DNA of 64,000 nucleotides from NCBI RefSeq assembly GCF_003576645.1, contig NC_044920.1, forward strand, positions 1,354,374 through 1,418,373, in the 5' to 3' direction. The DNA comes from Ipomoea triloba (taxonomy: Eukaryota; Streptophyta; Magnoliopsida; Solanales; Convolvulaceae). The stretch's first letter is position 1. Every line of letters starts with the position of its first letter. The notes under the pieces were generated by a model. It was not told the origin of the DNA. It was given only the letters and a program-made list of their open reading frames with translations, and ran no database searches. A program made the translations under genes and the position numbers. This document shows positions 11,642 through 23,214 of this stretch, piece after piece.

Positions 11642-11687
<46 letters not shown>

Positions 11688-11690
11688 AAA

Positions 11691-11725
<35 letters not shown>
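11557..11725. repeat. TA microsatellite with duplicated flanks
   Basis: Long TA runs occur at about 11645-11682 and 11695-11724. The word taaaataaaaatca occurs at 11681 and 11723, 42 bp apart. The word cggacacaccattat occurs at 11561 and 11613. The tyrosine/isoleucine-rich frames here are translations of TA repeats. Confidence 0.7.
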
Positions 11726-11728
<3 letters not shown>

Positions 11729-11729
<1 letters not shown>

Positions 11730-11890
11730 AAAATCAAATATAAGATGATGCATCCGTAGTCTTCATTTATAAAAATCAAATATAAGATGATGCATCCGTA
11801 GTCTTCATTTTGGATCTCCCAGCTGCACATCTCTCCCTCTCTACTTTCATTTTGGATCTCCCAGCTGCACATCTCTCCCTCTCTACTCCT
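11729..11890. repeat. Two further 42-bp direct duplications
   Basis: aaaaatcaaatataag at 11729 recurs at 11771, and attttggatctccc at 11808 recurs at 11850. Both steps are 42 bases although the sequences are unrelated. Confidence 0.75.
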
Positions 11891-14161
11891 ACCTCCATTT
11901 CTCTACTGCTATTACACTCATATCTGTAACTCTACGAACCCATATCTTTAATCCATGCCTATATCGCTCAACCTCGCCGTAAACGACATACCATCCCCGT
12001 TAATCGGCGACTTGAGGTACCGATACCATTAGCAAATTGAAGAAAAGGATTTTGGTGCAAGATGAAGAACAATGAACTGGTAAGTTTCTGTTCAGATTGT
12101 ATTTAGTTTTTAGATCGTAGATCTACGATTTCCGACAACTTATTTTTGAAATGCATGTCTTTTCCGATGAAACTTGCAGGTTTCTTTTTTCGGTTACTTC
12201 TAGTGAGAAACAAAACTACGGACGACTGGACTATGTACTCATACACTGACCTTTACAGTGAAAATGAAGTTTCAAGCTAGGGTATTTGGTAATTTTTCTA
12301 TTCATTTTGTTTTCAGTTCTTCATCTTGCACCAAATCTGGACTGTCAATTTGGTAAAGTTTCAACCTAGGCTATTTGGTAAAGTTTCAGTTTGTCTTATG
12401 TAATGACAACTCAATTCTGTTGATTACTCAATTAGAAGGCTACCTATTCACTGTCAATTTGTATTGGGTTGGCCTGCAGTTAATGAATTGCCCTGAGTTA
12501 TGAAAATTTGCAATTTGTCTAACAAATTTAAGTTGATTTAAGTTTGTTGATACAATTTCAGTAATACATTACTGAAATTTGACTACAATTAGTGTTAATG
12601 AACCCCTAAAAACCCTCACTACATAGAGTGGTTTTGTGCTAAATGGTAATAGAAATTTACTATGTTTTAGTATGTTAGAAATTTTCACTCTAAATATCTA
12701 ACCTACGTACTCAAGTCTGTAATTTGAAATGTAAAAGAATCACAGTGAGTACCTTTCTCATTGGATGGATGTTTCCTTTTAGTGCCTATGACCGCTGATT
12801 TGGTGAGCTTCCTCATGCTTGAAATTGGTTATTAGTTTTTCTGTGTCTTATGTACAGTGAATAGGTAGTATTTATACTGTAGTAATCAGCATCAATAATG
12901 GAGGGGACTTTTGTTTTTCCAGTATGACATTGGAAGACTAAATGACTTACATGCCATTAATGATTTTAGCTCCATAATGNATTTTGGATCTCCCAGCTGC
13001 ACATCTCTCCCTCTCTACTCCTACCTCCATTTCTCTACTGCTATTACACTCATATCTGTAACTCTACGAACCCATATCTTTAATCCATGCCTATATCGCT
13101 CAACCTCGCCGTAAACGACATACCATCCCCGTTAATCGGCGACTTGAGGTACCGATACCATTAGCAAATTGAAGAAAAGGATTTTGGTGCAAGATGAAGA
13201 ACAATGAACTGGTAAGTTTCTGTTCAGATTGTATTTAGTTTTTAGATCGTAGATCTACGATTTCCGACAACTTATTTTTGAAATGCATGTCTTTTCCGAT
13301 GAAACTTGCAGGTTTCTTTTTTCGGTTACTTCTAGTGAGAAACAAAACTACGGACGACTGGACTATGTACTCATACACTGACCTTTACAGTGAAAATGAA
13401 GTTTCAAGCTAGGGTATTTGGTAATTTTTCTATTCATTTTGTTTTCAGTTCTTCATCTTGCACCAAATCTGGACTGTCAATTTGGTAAAGTTTCAACCTA
13501 GGCTATTTGGTAAAGTTTCAGTTTGTCTTATGTAATGACAACTCAATTCTGTTGATTACTCAATTAGAAGGCTACCTATTCACTGTCAATTTGTATTGGG
13601 TTGGCCTGCAGTTAATGAATTGCCCTGAGTTATGAAAATTTGCAATTTGTCTAACAAATTTAAGTTGATTTAAGTTTGTTGATACAATTTCAGTAATACA
13701 TTACTGAAATTTGACTACAATTAGTGTTAATGAACCCCTAAAAACCCTCACTACATAGAGTGGTTTTGTGCTAAATGGTAATAGAAATTTACTATGTTTT
13801 AGTATGTTAGAAATTTTCACTCTAAATATCTAACCTACGTACTCAAGTCTGTAATTTGAAATGTAAAAGAATCACAGTGAGTACCTTTCTCATTGGATGG
13901 ATGTTTCCTTTTAGTGCCTATGACCGCTGATTTGGTGAGCTTCCTCATGCTTGAAATTGGTTATTAGTTTTTCTGTGTCTTATGTACAGTGAATAGGTAG
14001 TATTTATACTGTAGTAATCAGCATCAATAATGGAGGGGACTTTTGTTTTTCCAGTATGACATTGGAAGACTAAATGACTTACATGCCATTAATGATTTTA
14101 GCTCCATAATGNTGGAAGACTAAATGACTTACATGCCATTAATGATTTTAGCTCCATAATG
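11850..14161. repeat. 1.13-kb direct duplication joined by single Ns
   Basis: The block at 11850-12979 is followed by one N (12980) and then an apparently identical block at 12981-14111. After a second N (14112) the last 49 bases of the block are repeated again (14113-14161). The block itself has no long reading frame. It contains a possible leader with atgaagaacaatgaactg before a GTAAGT (12062), but no exon that I can follow. The N-marked joins suggest overlapping contig ends that were not merged. Confidence 0.8.
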
Positions 14162-15535
14162 ATGATTAACTTTATATGTAACAAAATAATTACACTGATG
14201 CATATTTTATTGATAATTTTTAACTGAATTGTTAGCCTAATGTTTAATTAAATCTAATAATTGGCAGCTAAACAGTACAGTTTTAATACATATTCACTTA
14301 ATAGCTTTTTTAATATTTATCCACAGGATTCAAGGTTGTGCATTGGCCTTCATAATTGATGATTACAGAATAGTGGTATTCATATACTAAGGATGAATCA
14401 AGCAAACAACACACATGCTCTCAGTGCTGTGAAATAGATAAGTCACCTATTCATTTTGTAATTAGTTATTAATTAAAATAATGATCCAATTTGACTTATG
14501 TTAGATTAATAGAAGAAATGTACTGGTTTTCTTGATTTACAATTTGGTATCTTAGAAATCTACCATCTACTCAAATTTTCATTAAAAAAATAATACAAAT
14601 TACTTGTCATAATTTAAAAGTTTGGATACTACCATCTCTTCAAAATTGTCAATAAAACGAAAGTAAAGTTTGTAAATTACCAACTCAAACTGTGTAGAGC
14701 ATTGTCTTTCTGTTCATTTATATTAATTTATAAATGAATTGTTCTAGCACTGGAATTTCTAATTGCTACTGTCAATATATCAGTTTATATGCAAAGGATG
14801 AATCAAGAACATAACTGACACACTATTAGTGGAGCCGAGAGGTAAGTCACTTGTACCTATTCTTTTTTTTTTTTGAAAACACTTGTACTTATTCTTAATT
14901 AGTTATTAATACAGTGTGAGATTAGTGTTTTTTTTGCTGCATTAGTTGAGTAATTTGTTCATTCAAAATTTGCTTGAATGTATGGCAATTTGTTGACATA
15001 GTATTTCAACTGAGCAAATACTGAACTGATCTACATACTAAATACTGAACTAAGCAAATACAACTAAACAAATTTTCAAAATATAATTTATTGAATACAA
15101 ATTGAATGTATGTTACTAAGCAAATACAACTAAACCAATTTTCTAAATACAGTTTTGCTAGTTTATTGAATACAACTAAAACAATTTTCATAACTGCAGT
15201 ACATACTAACTGTAGACAGTTTTGCTAGGTTATAGCAGTGCTCCAACTTTGCTCAAAGTTTCTGCTTTACATCTCCTGCCCTTAGACCTTGAATCCTGCA
15301 ACAATAATCCAAAATTCAAAGAGTGGTTTAGTTAGGAATGCCACTTTTATTTTGATCCACAACGGTTTGACCTGCAATACTTTTTTTTAATACCAAAATA
15401 ATAAGCAGTCACAATACATAACCAATAGCGAAATTCGGGGTACAGTTTAAAACAGAAAGCAACACCAGAAACAAAACATAACTGTCATACACAATAGTAA
15501 CCCAACTGTCCATAAAAAACACTCATAGAAAACAC
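14162..15535. other. Intergenic, no gene seen
   Basis: AT-rich sequence. Weak direct repeats (ttattgaatacaactaaa, caattttc) occur at 15040-15200. There is no convincing gene. A micro-insertion at 14849-14896 is listed separately. Confidence 0.5.
14849..14896 (-). mobile_element. Micro-retroposon: poly-T plus GAAAAC with 16-bp target duplication
   Basis: ACTTGTACCTATTCTT (14849-14864) recurs with one mismatch at 14881-14896. The insert between is ttttttttttgaaaac, which on the minus strand is GTTTTC plus poly-A. Confidence 0.7.
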
Positions 15536-16655
15536 TCAATCTATCTTCTCTAACTTGACATGGCATTGCTTCACTTTCTTTCCACCCTTGGTTGAGGAGA
15601 ATGAATCAAGCAAACAACGCTTGACTGGTCCATCAGTAGTACAATTTGTACTACTCGTTGGAGCCAACAGAGCAACAGGACTCTCCCCCTCATCACTCTC
15701 AAACCCCTGACCATTGAAAACATATATTAACCAAAGTTAGCATTTGAGGAAGACTTACTTTTTAACTGCATTTAGTTAAAAAAGAAACCCACTACCTCCA
15801 AAAATTTATCATCCCCCTCGCTTATAGGGCCTTCAGAGTTAAAGTCATTTTCTTCTAAAGCTAGAAGATCAGGGCAGAGTTGTTGCAGCACTAACTGGTC
15901 AGTGTTAATTTTCACTACAGGAAATGGGATATTACGACGAACAAAGTGTTCCTTCTTTGCTGAAATCTTGAAAAGCATTGTCCTCCCTATGAGTTCATAT
16001 ATCTCCTTTATGTGTCCAAGGTTCTGAAAAAATGAAGCTACAGATTAGTTATAAGGTTTGACAATAAAATAAATCTGAACTTAAAAAAGGCCCTATAACA
16101 AATTTAGAAAAAACTTACATTCAAATTCCTTTCATATAGGTCTTCTGCTACAATACCTAGCAAATCCATGCATTCCCTATCCCATAGCAAAAAGGATGCA
16201 GTACCCTTCATGTCAACCACACGCACTCTAAGTTTATACTTTCTAACACTACCATCAGGGATTTGATTACATTTGAAACACTTATTGACACCCTCAGAAA
16301 GTTTGAGTGCTTTATTGCAGTCCTTATGAGGACATGAAATATAAAACCAATCACTTGGTTTTTCCACACCATTTACCCTTGCAGCTATCCAAAAGTCACC
16401 AAACTAGATAAAAAAAAAAAGAATACAGATATTAAATTAATGAATAAGAATTCGCAAATGTAATCCAAAATCATTAATTACATCTTCAGTGTCATAGAGA
16501 TCATTAATAGTAATGAGTTCCAGCGATTGAGTGCTTGAATCATCATGAGTGTTTGTGAAACTCATGCTAGACATGGAAGCTATACTCCTCATGGGTGTAA
16601 GCTGTGACAGCTCTGTCATCCCCATGATACAAAACCGTTGAGCAGCAGAACGCAA
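15536..16655 (-). CDS. Replication protein A 70-kDa C-terminal-like protein (RPA1C/OB-fold)
   Basis: Exons are about 16655-16482, 16403-16119, 16023-15796 and 15706-15536. All junctions are phase 0 with GT-AG introns of 78, 95 and 89 bp, and the frame stays open to a TGA. The second exon carries a zinc-ribbon-like set (CPHKDC ... CFKC) and KYKLRVRVVDMKGTASFLLWDREC, typical of the C-terminal single-strand DNA-binding OB-fold of RPA1. The third exon continues it (ELIGRTMLFKISAKKE). The tail is acidic and then Lys-rich. The first exon is weak: ATGs exist at 16655, 16625 and 16619 and I see no upstream OB-folds, so the protein (about 245 residues) is short for RPA1. Plant Helitrons often carry RPA-like genes, and a Helitron helicase lies 5 kb away on the same strand. 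It could be a Helitron cargo gene or a truncated host paralogue. Confidence 0.7.
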
Positions 16656-16768
16656 AAGATAACAGCACTGGAGAATTTATTTGTATCTGTATGTAGTCTA
16701 TAGCTTAATATGGCATGTAATATATATCTGAGATGTAGATGTCTAGAAGCTTCAGAGTTCTAAATGTA

Positions 16769-16830
16769 CTGTATTTATGGTTGCCTTGGTACTCTAACCG
16801 TATTTATGGTTGCCTTGGTACTCTAACCGT
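16769..16830. repeat. 29-bp tandem duplication
   Basis: tatttatggttgccttggta and its continuation repeat twice with a 29-bp period, about 115 bp upstream of the RPA-like first exon. Confidence 0.7.
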
Positions 16831-17204
16831 TAATAACGGCTAGAGTATATATATCCAAGAAGGCATTATGGAGATCGTATACATATGCCTGTATATAATG
16901 CTGAGCGTGAAGGACCTCTATAATTGTTCATGGATTATCGAATCGTTAGCGACGATTCGGTTTACTATTATATTTCCCGGTAATGGTTTCCGGCTAATTT
17001 GAAAATAAATTTCGGTAATTGGATCACATTAAACCACTAAATTTAAACCTAACGTAAAGACGCGCTGGTTATTATCCTACAAAGGCGGTCTGGCAAACGG
17101 CGCCGTTTAGACTTGGGCGGGAAATTGTGAAAAATTTAGGCCATTACGATGCCGTTTTTAGTGCTGCATTTATTGCTGCTCTTGTTGCTATTTGTTGCTA
17201 TTTT

Positions 17205-17260
17205 ATATATAGAGATATAGAGATATATAATATAATATATATATATATATATATAGATAT
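17205..17260. repeat. TA/GATA microsatellite, possible Helitron 5' end
   Basis: A run of tatagagatatagagatata passes into TA repeats. On the minus strand the segment begins TCTCTATATATAAAATAGC, which resembles the AT-rich TC-starting 5' ends of plant Helitrons. The same-strand helicase and hairpin lie downstream. This is only a weak match. Confidence 0.3.
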
Positions 17261-17750
17261 AGATACTCAAACTGTTATCTACATAAACCTAAGAGATCAT
17301 CATTAATTCATTATTATCTACAAACGTTCACAAAAAAGCATACAAGTGGCAGTGCAATGATAGAGAACCACTAAACTGTAAGAACAAATAAAATGATTAA
17401 TGATAGTTGATAGCTCATCTTCAAACTTAAAATCTTAGTACTTCCATGCACTAAAACCCTATTGAAACTAATTAAAGCAACTAATCACCCACTAAGATTA
17501 TCCAGCGTTTTCCAGAATAACACAAATTTCCATCGGAGTAAAATTATAGAATTCAAAATAAACTCACACTATGAACAACCACAAAATCCAACCAAAAATT
17601 CAAAATTTCTCCGCTGCATGCCAGCATATGTAAAAGCATTTTCCAAACATTATCATTAAATCAAATGATTAATTCTCATAAACTTTGATACATTATTGCC
17701 ATCCCATTCATACATACAGTTATGAATTATTATTGAATATATAGTTTTTT
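17261..17750. other. Intergenic, no gene seen
   Basis: AT-rich sequence. The 65-residue frame at 17462-17659 has no recognisable domain, splice context or homologous neighbour and is not called. Confidence 0.45.
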
Positions 17751-17759
17751 GTTTCAATT

Positions 17760-18175
17760 TTTCTATTTCTACTGGAGCAGCTTTAGGGATAAATTATCCT
17801 AAGTGACAATCTAACTGTAGTATTGAGTGTCTTAAAATATTCAAAGCAGGATTTTAAGTCTTAAGGATTGGTCTTGGTCTTTCTAAGAGCGGCTGTTGGC
17901 TCAAGACTGCAGCTTTCAATTCGTCCAGGAGTGGAAGATCCAAAGCGACCAAAATTCCACCCATAAGTGCCAATGTTCAACTAAGATAACCGTGTTTTCC
18001 TTCAGGAGTGGAAGAGCCGGATTGACGAAAATTCCACCCAAAAATGCCATATGTTCAACTAAGATAACCGTGTTGCTCGGACTCAACTCATCAACAATGG
18101 AGGCATGCAGGAATCATCGGAGGTTCGACTTTGATAGCCTCATTATCCATGACCAAGTTTTCTGCGGATGACTGA
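17760..18175. repeat. Segmental repeat pair with internal tandem (second copy at 20.94-21.33 kb)
   Basis: attcaaagcagg..ttttaagtctt at 17838 recurs at about 20975. The segments that follow share a ggagtggaag...aaaattccaccca unit, present twice here (about 17925-17965 and 18003-18045) and once in altered form at 21137-21182. The function is unknown. Confidence 0.5.
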
Positions 18176-18240
18176 TAGAAGTTTATAGCAGATCTGTTTA
18201 TTTATACAATGAGAATAACCCCCCTTAACAAATTAGACTT

Positions 18241-18994
18241 CTAGCGCTGAACGGATAAAATCTGTAGCAGGTTAGTATGGCATATTAGGACTCTTAATTC
18301 TCTGTCTAGCCTTATCAGATCCTGTCTAGTGTGTTGTGCTAGGCTCTTTTGGACTCCATTTATTCTGGCGATTAACCGTTTCTTTCTGTGAAAAACATTT
18401 CCAAACACCTCTTTATTCCATGACAACAGCGATTCTGCCATTACTTGCTTGTTATCTTCCAAATTTTTCTCAGTCTTCCAAGTTTGTTGAACGCATTTCA
18501 TGAAATCCCGGTGGGTTGTCCACATAAAATTAAATCTGAATTTCCTTTCCCTTTCCATATTCGCAGCAGGGTTATTTGTTATCAGCAAGGGGGCATGGTC
18601 TGAATTAATAATTGGGAGATGTTGTATCCTAGTATTTGGAAATCTCAGCTTCCAATCTTCGTTGCCAAATGCCCGGTCTAGTCTTGCCGCTTTAAACCGA
18701 GATGTATTCACTCCCCGCATCCAAGTGAACTTCGATCCCTCGTATCCTGGGTCCATTAGACCTTCCCTGAATATCCTAGGTCCACTAGACGCATAAAAGC
18801 AGTGCGGGTTGCTCACTTCCTCCCTACTTGTTACCGAGTTGAAATCCCCACATATAAGCCAGCATGGTTGTACTGCAAAATTATCAGCAGATAAATCTGA
18901 AAACAATCTCCTTCTAAGGGACAGATTAGGACTTCCATATACCACTGTGAGTTCCCAAGGTGGCAAGGTATCTTCAATTCTTTTACCTGCAAAT
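18241..18994 (-). pseudogene. LINE (L1-type) endonuclease fragment
   Basis: The frame contains LTVVYGSPN, LICGDFNSV, LDRAFGN and NSDHAPLLI. These are the conserved blocks of the apurinic-type endonuclease at the start of plant LINE ORF2, including GDFN and the catalytic SDH. Residues KRIEDTLP just upstream of the first ATG extend the match to about 18994. The frame stops at 18241, right after the endonuclease and linker, and no reverse transcriptase follows. Both ends are broken. Confidence 0.85.
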
Positions 18995-19339
18995 TAACAT
19001 ATTACCCCTATTCTTAACGAGGCCTTCTAAAGGATCCAAATTCCCCGGAGAACCCCACGGCTTCTACTCGAACCTATTCATCAAAACCAAGCCTATTACA
19101 GATTAGATTGATAGCCTAATCATAATTATATACTGCTAATTTAACCGAAATTTCAATCTCATTTTATTTGGCATTTTTATCTAAAATTTCAGCAAAATTA
19201 GACTGCATCAATGGATTATTCCCAACCTCATTACCTCTATTTGAATACAAATTTACCTTCCAAAAATGCAAAAATTCGTGACTTAGAAGCAAATTAAAAT
19301 GCAAATGAAAAATCAAATAGCAAAGTAATTCAGAGGCCT

Positions 19340-20530
19340 AAATCAAGACCTTCAATTTCCAACTTAGTGCCGTACACCCCAAATCCAGTAAATCAAATCA
19401 GACCAAAAGTAAACTGTAGAGAATGAAAAAAAAACAAATAGCAAAGTAATTCAGAGGCCTAAATCAGACCCTGAGGGTACGTTTACTAACTAGAAATTTT
19501 CTCCAGTTTTCTGAAAATTTAGAAAACTGGAAAACAGAAAACAGAAAACACGTTTACTAACATAGTTTTCCATTTTGAAAACAGGAAATAATTTTCCAGT
19601 TTTCTAGAAAACTGAAACACTATTAAAAGCTGTTTTCTAAATGAAAAACAGAATCAGCTTCCATCTATTAGATTATATGTCACTATAATCACATTCTCAC
19701 CATTATCTACTTACATATTTATTCATTACTATGATTACATTCATTATCATCTTCTTTTACTTATCATCGTGTTCTATCTTTTCCACTTGCATTACTTATT
19801 TAAACATAACTTATTTGTTTATGCTTAAAATTATACATCATTCACATTATTAAAATTAAAAATTGAAATCTATACCACGTTTTATATTTTGATTGAACTC
19901 AATTGATTATTGGTTCGAATATTTTTAATTATGTTATATCAGATACAAGTTTGATCCAGATATCGGATATTGAAATTTCACATATATAATATTAGAATTC
20001 AAAATAAAAATTATATATTATATACATGTCATTCAAATAAATATATCCAAACATATTTTAAATATTAGTTCAAAAATATTAATATTATCTAAACTAATTT
20101 GTATGTGAACTTAATAGGTTATTAGTTCGGATATATTTTTATTTATGTTATATACATATATAAATTTGGTTCGGATATCAAATGTAAAATTTTTACATAT
20201 TAGACTTGAAATTAAAAATTATATTTATTCTATTTAAACCAAATATATTTTAAAATATTTTAAATATAAGTTCTAAAAATCACTCGAAATTAAACTTATT
20301 GTTAATTTTATAACGTTAATCTAAAAAAAATAAATTTGAAAAAATAAGTGTTAGTAAACAAGTTTTCTAAACAGAAAACAGAAAATGAAAAACAGATAAT
20401 GAAAACTGAAAAATTGAAAAATAGGCAACAGAAAACAGTTTTCTGTTAGTAAACAGACCCTCAATTTCCAACTTACTGCGTACACCCCAAATCCAGTAAA
20501 TCAAATCAGACCAAAAGTAAACTGTAGAGA
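19340..20530. repeat. Roughly 110-bp direct duplication, second copy split by a 1-kb element
   Basis: Sequence around 19346-19425 (cctaaatcaagacc ... aaactgtagagaa) recurs starting at about 19459 and continues after the inserted element at 20462-20530. The duplication therefore predates or accompanied the insertion. Confidence 0.65.
19485..20462. mobile_element. Non-autonomous inverted-repeat element, GGGTNNGTTTACTAAC ends
   Basis: The left end GGGTACGTTTACTAAC is matched in inverse by GTTAGTAAACAGACCC at the right. A second internal pair of gtttactaac/gttagtaaac words lies about 60-100 bp inside each end. Both arms are rich in gaaaac words. There is no coding capacity. A related element lies at 33.97-35.02 kb. 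Confidence 0.65.
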
Positions 20531-20559
20531 AGGAAGGCGCAACCCTACTTGGAACGTAG

Positions 20560-20900
20560 AGAATGGCAAATTATGTTATTGACATGTGTTCACCTTGTAA
20601 GATGGATTCAGATCCAAAACACTTTTCTAGAATATTTTGTAAATATAGAGTTCAAAAATTGTGTTATACTATTGAATATAGACTTCTGTAATTGTAAATA
20701 TAAAGTTTTTTAATTGTGAATATAGAATTATGAAATTATGAATATAAAGTTATAAAATTGTAAATATAGAGTTATGAAATTGTGAATATAAAGTTCTGTA
20801 ATTGTAGATTTTGAGTTCCGTAATTGTGGATATAAAGTTCTGTAATTGTGAATATAGAGTTCAAAATTTGTGAATCTATTAGGACCGATTGCAGACATAA
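20560..20900. mobile_element. AT-rich element with 'gtaattgtgaatataaagttct' repeats
   Basis: About ten irregular copies of a unit near 22 bp fill 20640-20870. The flanks (caccttgtaagatggattcagatcc) match the ends of the element at 6761-7216 in inverse orientation. The two are copies of one family. Confidence 0.45.
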
Positions 20901-21594
20901 TCTAGCAAGCGGTTTCTGTTGTTCACTAATTTTTTCTATTTCTAACTGTACTGTAGTTTGATTGAGTGATTAGAAATATTCAAAGCAGGTTTTAAGTCTT
21001 GATCAACTCGTCCTTATAAATAAACTTTAGAACCTACAACCTTTTCATTAAGACTTGCTTTCAACTCTTATATGTAAACTTAATAATAACTCATTTTAAG
21101 TACAATCTTTTTATTAAAACGTGTTTTCAATTGTTTCATGAGCGGAAGGGTGAAATTGACCTCCAAAATTTCACCCATATGTCCGCCAGCGGAGTAGTAG
21201 GCGATACCGACAATAATGGAACTATTCAACGCCCAAAGAAAATAATGAAGAACAAATCATTGAGGATGTGCAGCAAGATTTTGAAAACAATTATATTCAA
21301 CACTAAAATTAATTCAACTCTTTTGATTTAGGTTTTTGTTTGGTAGGGATAATGTTTAAACATGATTTTATGTATATAGAATATTTTTTTAAGAGTTTAT
21401 TTTAGAATAATAGATATTTTAATACATTTTATTTAAAAATAACAATTTTATGGGCTGATTTTTTTTAAAAATAATTTGTATGTACAAAACTTTGATATTA
21501 TATATTTCTAAAATTTACCCCACTAGTGGTTGGTCAACCCTGCTTTTTGTTCTAACGACTCAAACTTTGAGGTCATTCTCTATATTGAAAACAA

Positions 21595-21800
21595 ACTTAT
21601 TTAAATTGTAATAGGTAAACAAACCTATTTAAATTTTACAAATATGTCATTTTTTAGTCTTTACATTTATCAGCTTATTAAAAAATTAATTTTACCAAAC
21701 ACTTTTAAGCATAATCAGCTAGCTTAACAGTTCTTCACTTTTCAGCTTCTAGTTTATAGATTTTCCGCTTTCAACTAGTTTTTTAGCTAGGTTTGCCACA
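21595..21800. mobile_element. MITE fragment (copy also at 42.65-42.84 kb)
   Basis: taccaaacacttttaa.cataatcagctag and ttcagcttctag are shared with 42655-42840 over about 180 bp with few differences. Both end at gctaggtttgcca. Confidence 0.5.
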
Positions 21801-22030
21801 TATCTCTATCTAGGGACCGTGAATTTTATTGGAAGATCTTAACGACATTGCTTTGGCGGATGAACAGTGGGGGAGCGAGGTGGTTAACCAATATGCTACG
21901 CAAAGATTCGTTAATGATCTTAATGATTTTAGCCTCCTTGACTTGGGGGCTTTAGGCCCGAGGTTCACATAGAACAAACACGTTGGTGGGCATGTAATTC
22001 AAGGGTGAAAGCTTGATAGAGTCCTGTGGA

Positions 22031-22448
22031 TAGGGGTGTGCAATTTACCAAAATATTTCTATTAACCGATCAAATTTCGGTTAATGGTTAAAGGAATCTT
22101 GAAACTTCGGTTAACGGTTAATACGGTTCGAAAGGTCGGTTAACCAGATTAATCAAACGGTTAACAGAATATATATATATATACACACACACTAAATACT
22201 AATTGGATTGAATATATGAAGTTATGGATGATTTGTATTTTATTTTAATTGAATTTATTATTTTATGTGGTATTTTTCGAATTTTATATTTTACGTTTAA
22301 AAAGTTTGGTTAATCGGTTAACCGACCGATTAATCGAAAAAAATTTCGATTCGGTTAATTCGGAAACACAAATTTTGGTTCGGTTAACGGTTAAAGATTT
22401 TAAAATTTTGGTTAATTCAGTTCGGTTAACCGAATGCACACCCCTACG
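22031..22448. mobile_element. MITE with GGGGTGTGCA termini inserted in the LINE
   Basis: The ends taggggtgtgcaa and tgcacacccctacg are inverted repeats. The interior is dominated by ggttaaccg/cggttaa words in both orientations, giving a near-palindrome. The host word TGTGGA stands on both sides (22025-22030 and 22449-22454), and removing the insert rejoins LDRVLW to NNVQAQF of the LINE. Similar cggttaa words occur at 35.93-36.08 kb. Confidence 0.65.
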
Positions 22449-22869
22449 TGTGGAATAATGTTCAGGCCCAATTTATATTTTCGGAAGCTAAGTTAGTGGT
22501 GCTCCCAAATTTCACTCTGATCATCATCTAGTTCTTTTTATAGAAGAAGTTGGCAGTTCGCCTAATCGAGTCAATCGCCCATTTAGGTTTGAGCGAGGCA
22601 GGTTGACTTTCGAGGGATGATTATGGGACCATCTGGAGCGAAGCTATGAGGCGAGAAGGAGATAGCCTCCCCAACATGTTAGCATTTATCATTGATAAAA
22701 GCAAGAAATGGAACGTAGAAAGCTTTGGCACGCCTTCAGACCTTGGAGAAACGGCCTTGTGAGATCTTAATAGTGTCTTAGACCCTTTGGTTTCAAAAGT
22801 CCAGGATGAACTGGATCAAGGAGGGAGACAAAAATACCCACTTCTATCATAACTCGGCTATGATTAGGT

Positions 22870-23214
22870 ACTATGTACCTTTTTTTTTTTTTGAAGAAAA
22901 ACTGAGATATATAAATTAATAATAGTCAAGCTCAAGAAGATGAACAATACAAGGAAAAGGAACTGAAAAGCAGTCCACACAGTAAGACTTAAACATGGCT
23001 TCCCGAGCTAACTCGTGGGCAACCTTGTTCGCGGACCGTTTAGCAAAGTGAAAGCTAAGATTAGAAAAATCTCTAGCTATTTCCCTAATGTCATTGATAA
23101 TTAAATCAAAAGAAGAGCATAAAGAAGGATTGTTGATAGCATTAACAACTGAAAGACAGTCAGATTCAATCTGAACACTGTCAAAATTAAGACACTTGAT
23201 CCACTATGTACCTT
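22870..23214 (-). mobile_element. 5'-truncated LINE, RNase H-like 3' end with poly-A and target duplication
   Basis: ACTATGTACCTT occurs at 22870-22881 and 23203-23214. The 321-bp insert, read on the minus strand, encodes FDSVQIESDCLSVVNAIN, IREIARDFSN, FHFAKRSANKVAHELA and a stop. This is the RNase H-like C-terminal domain common in plant LINEs. A short 3' UTR ends TTTTTCTTC and then poly-A. It is a classical 5'-truncated target-primed insertion. Confidence 0.85.

Noticed and set aside
11532..11872. Tyr/Ile-rich minus-strand frames
   Set aside because: They translate a TA microsatellite and 42-bp duplications; no gene features.
12062..12200. Possible first exon (ATG AAG AAC AAT GAA CTG before GTAAGT)
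   Set aside because: No downstream exon with coding character could be found, and the block is duplicated by a probable assembly error.
17462..17659. 65-residue plus-strand frame
   Set aside because: Asn/Lys/His-rich by base composition with no recognisable motif.
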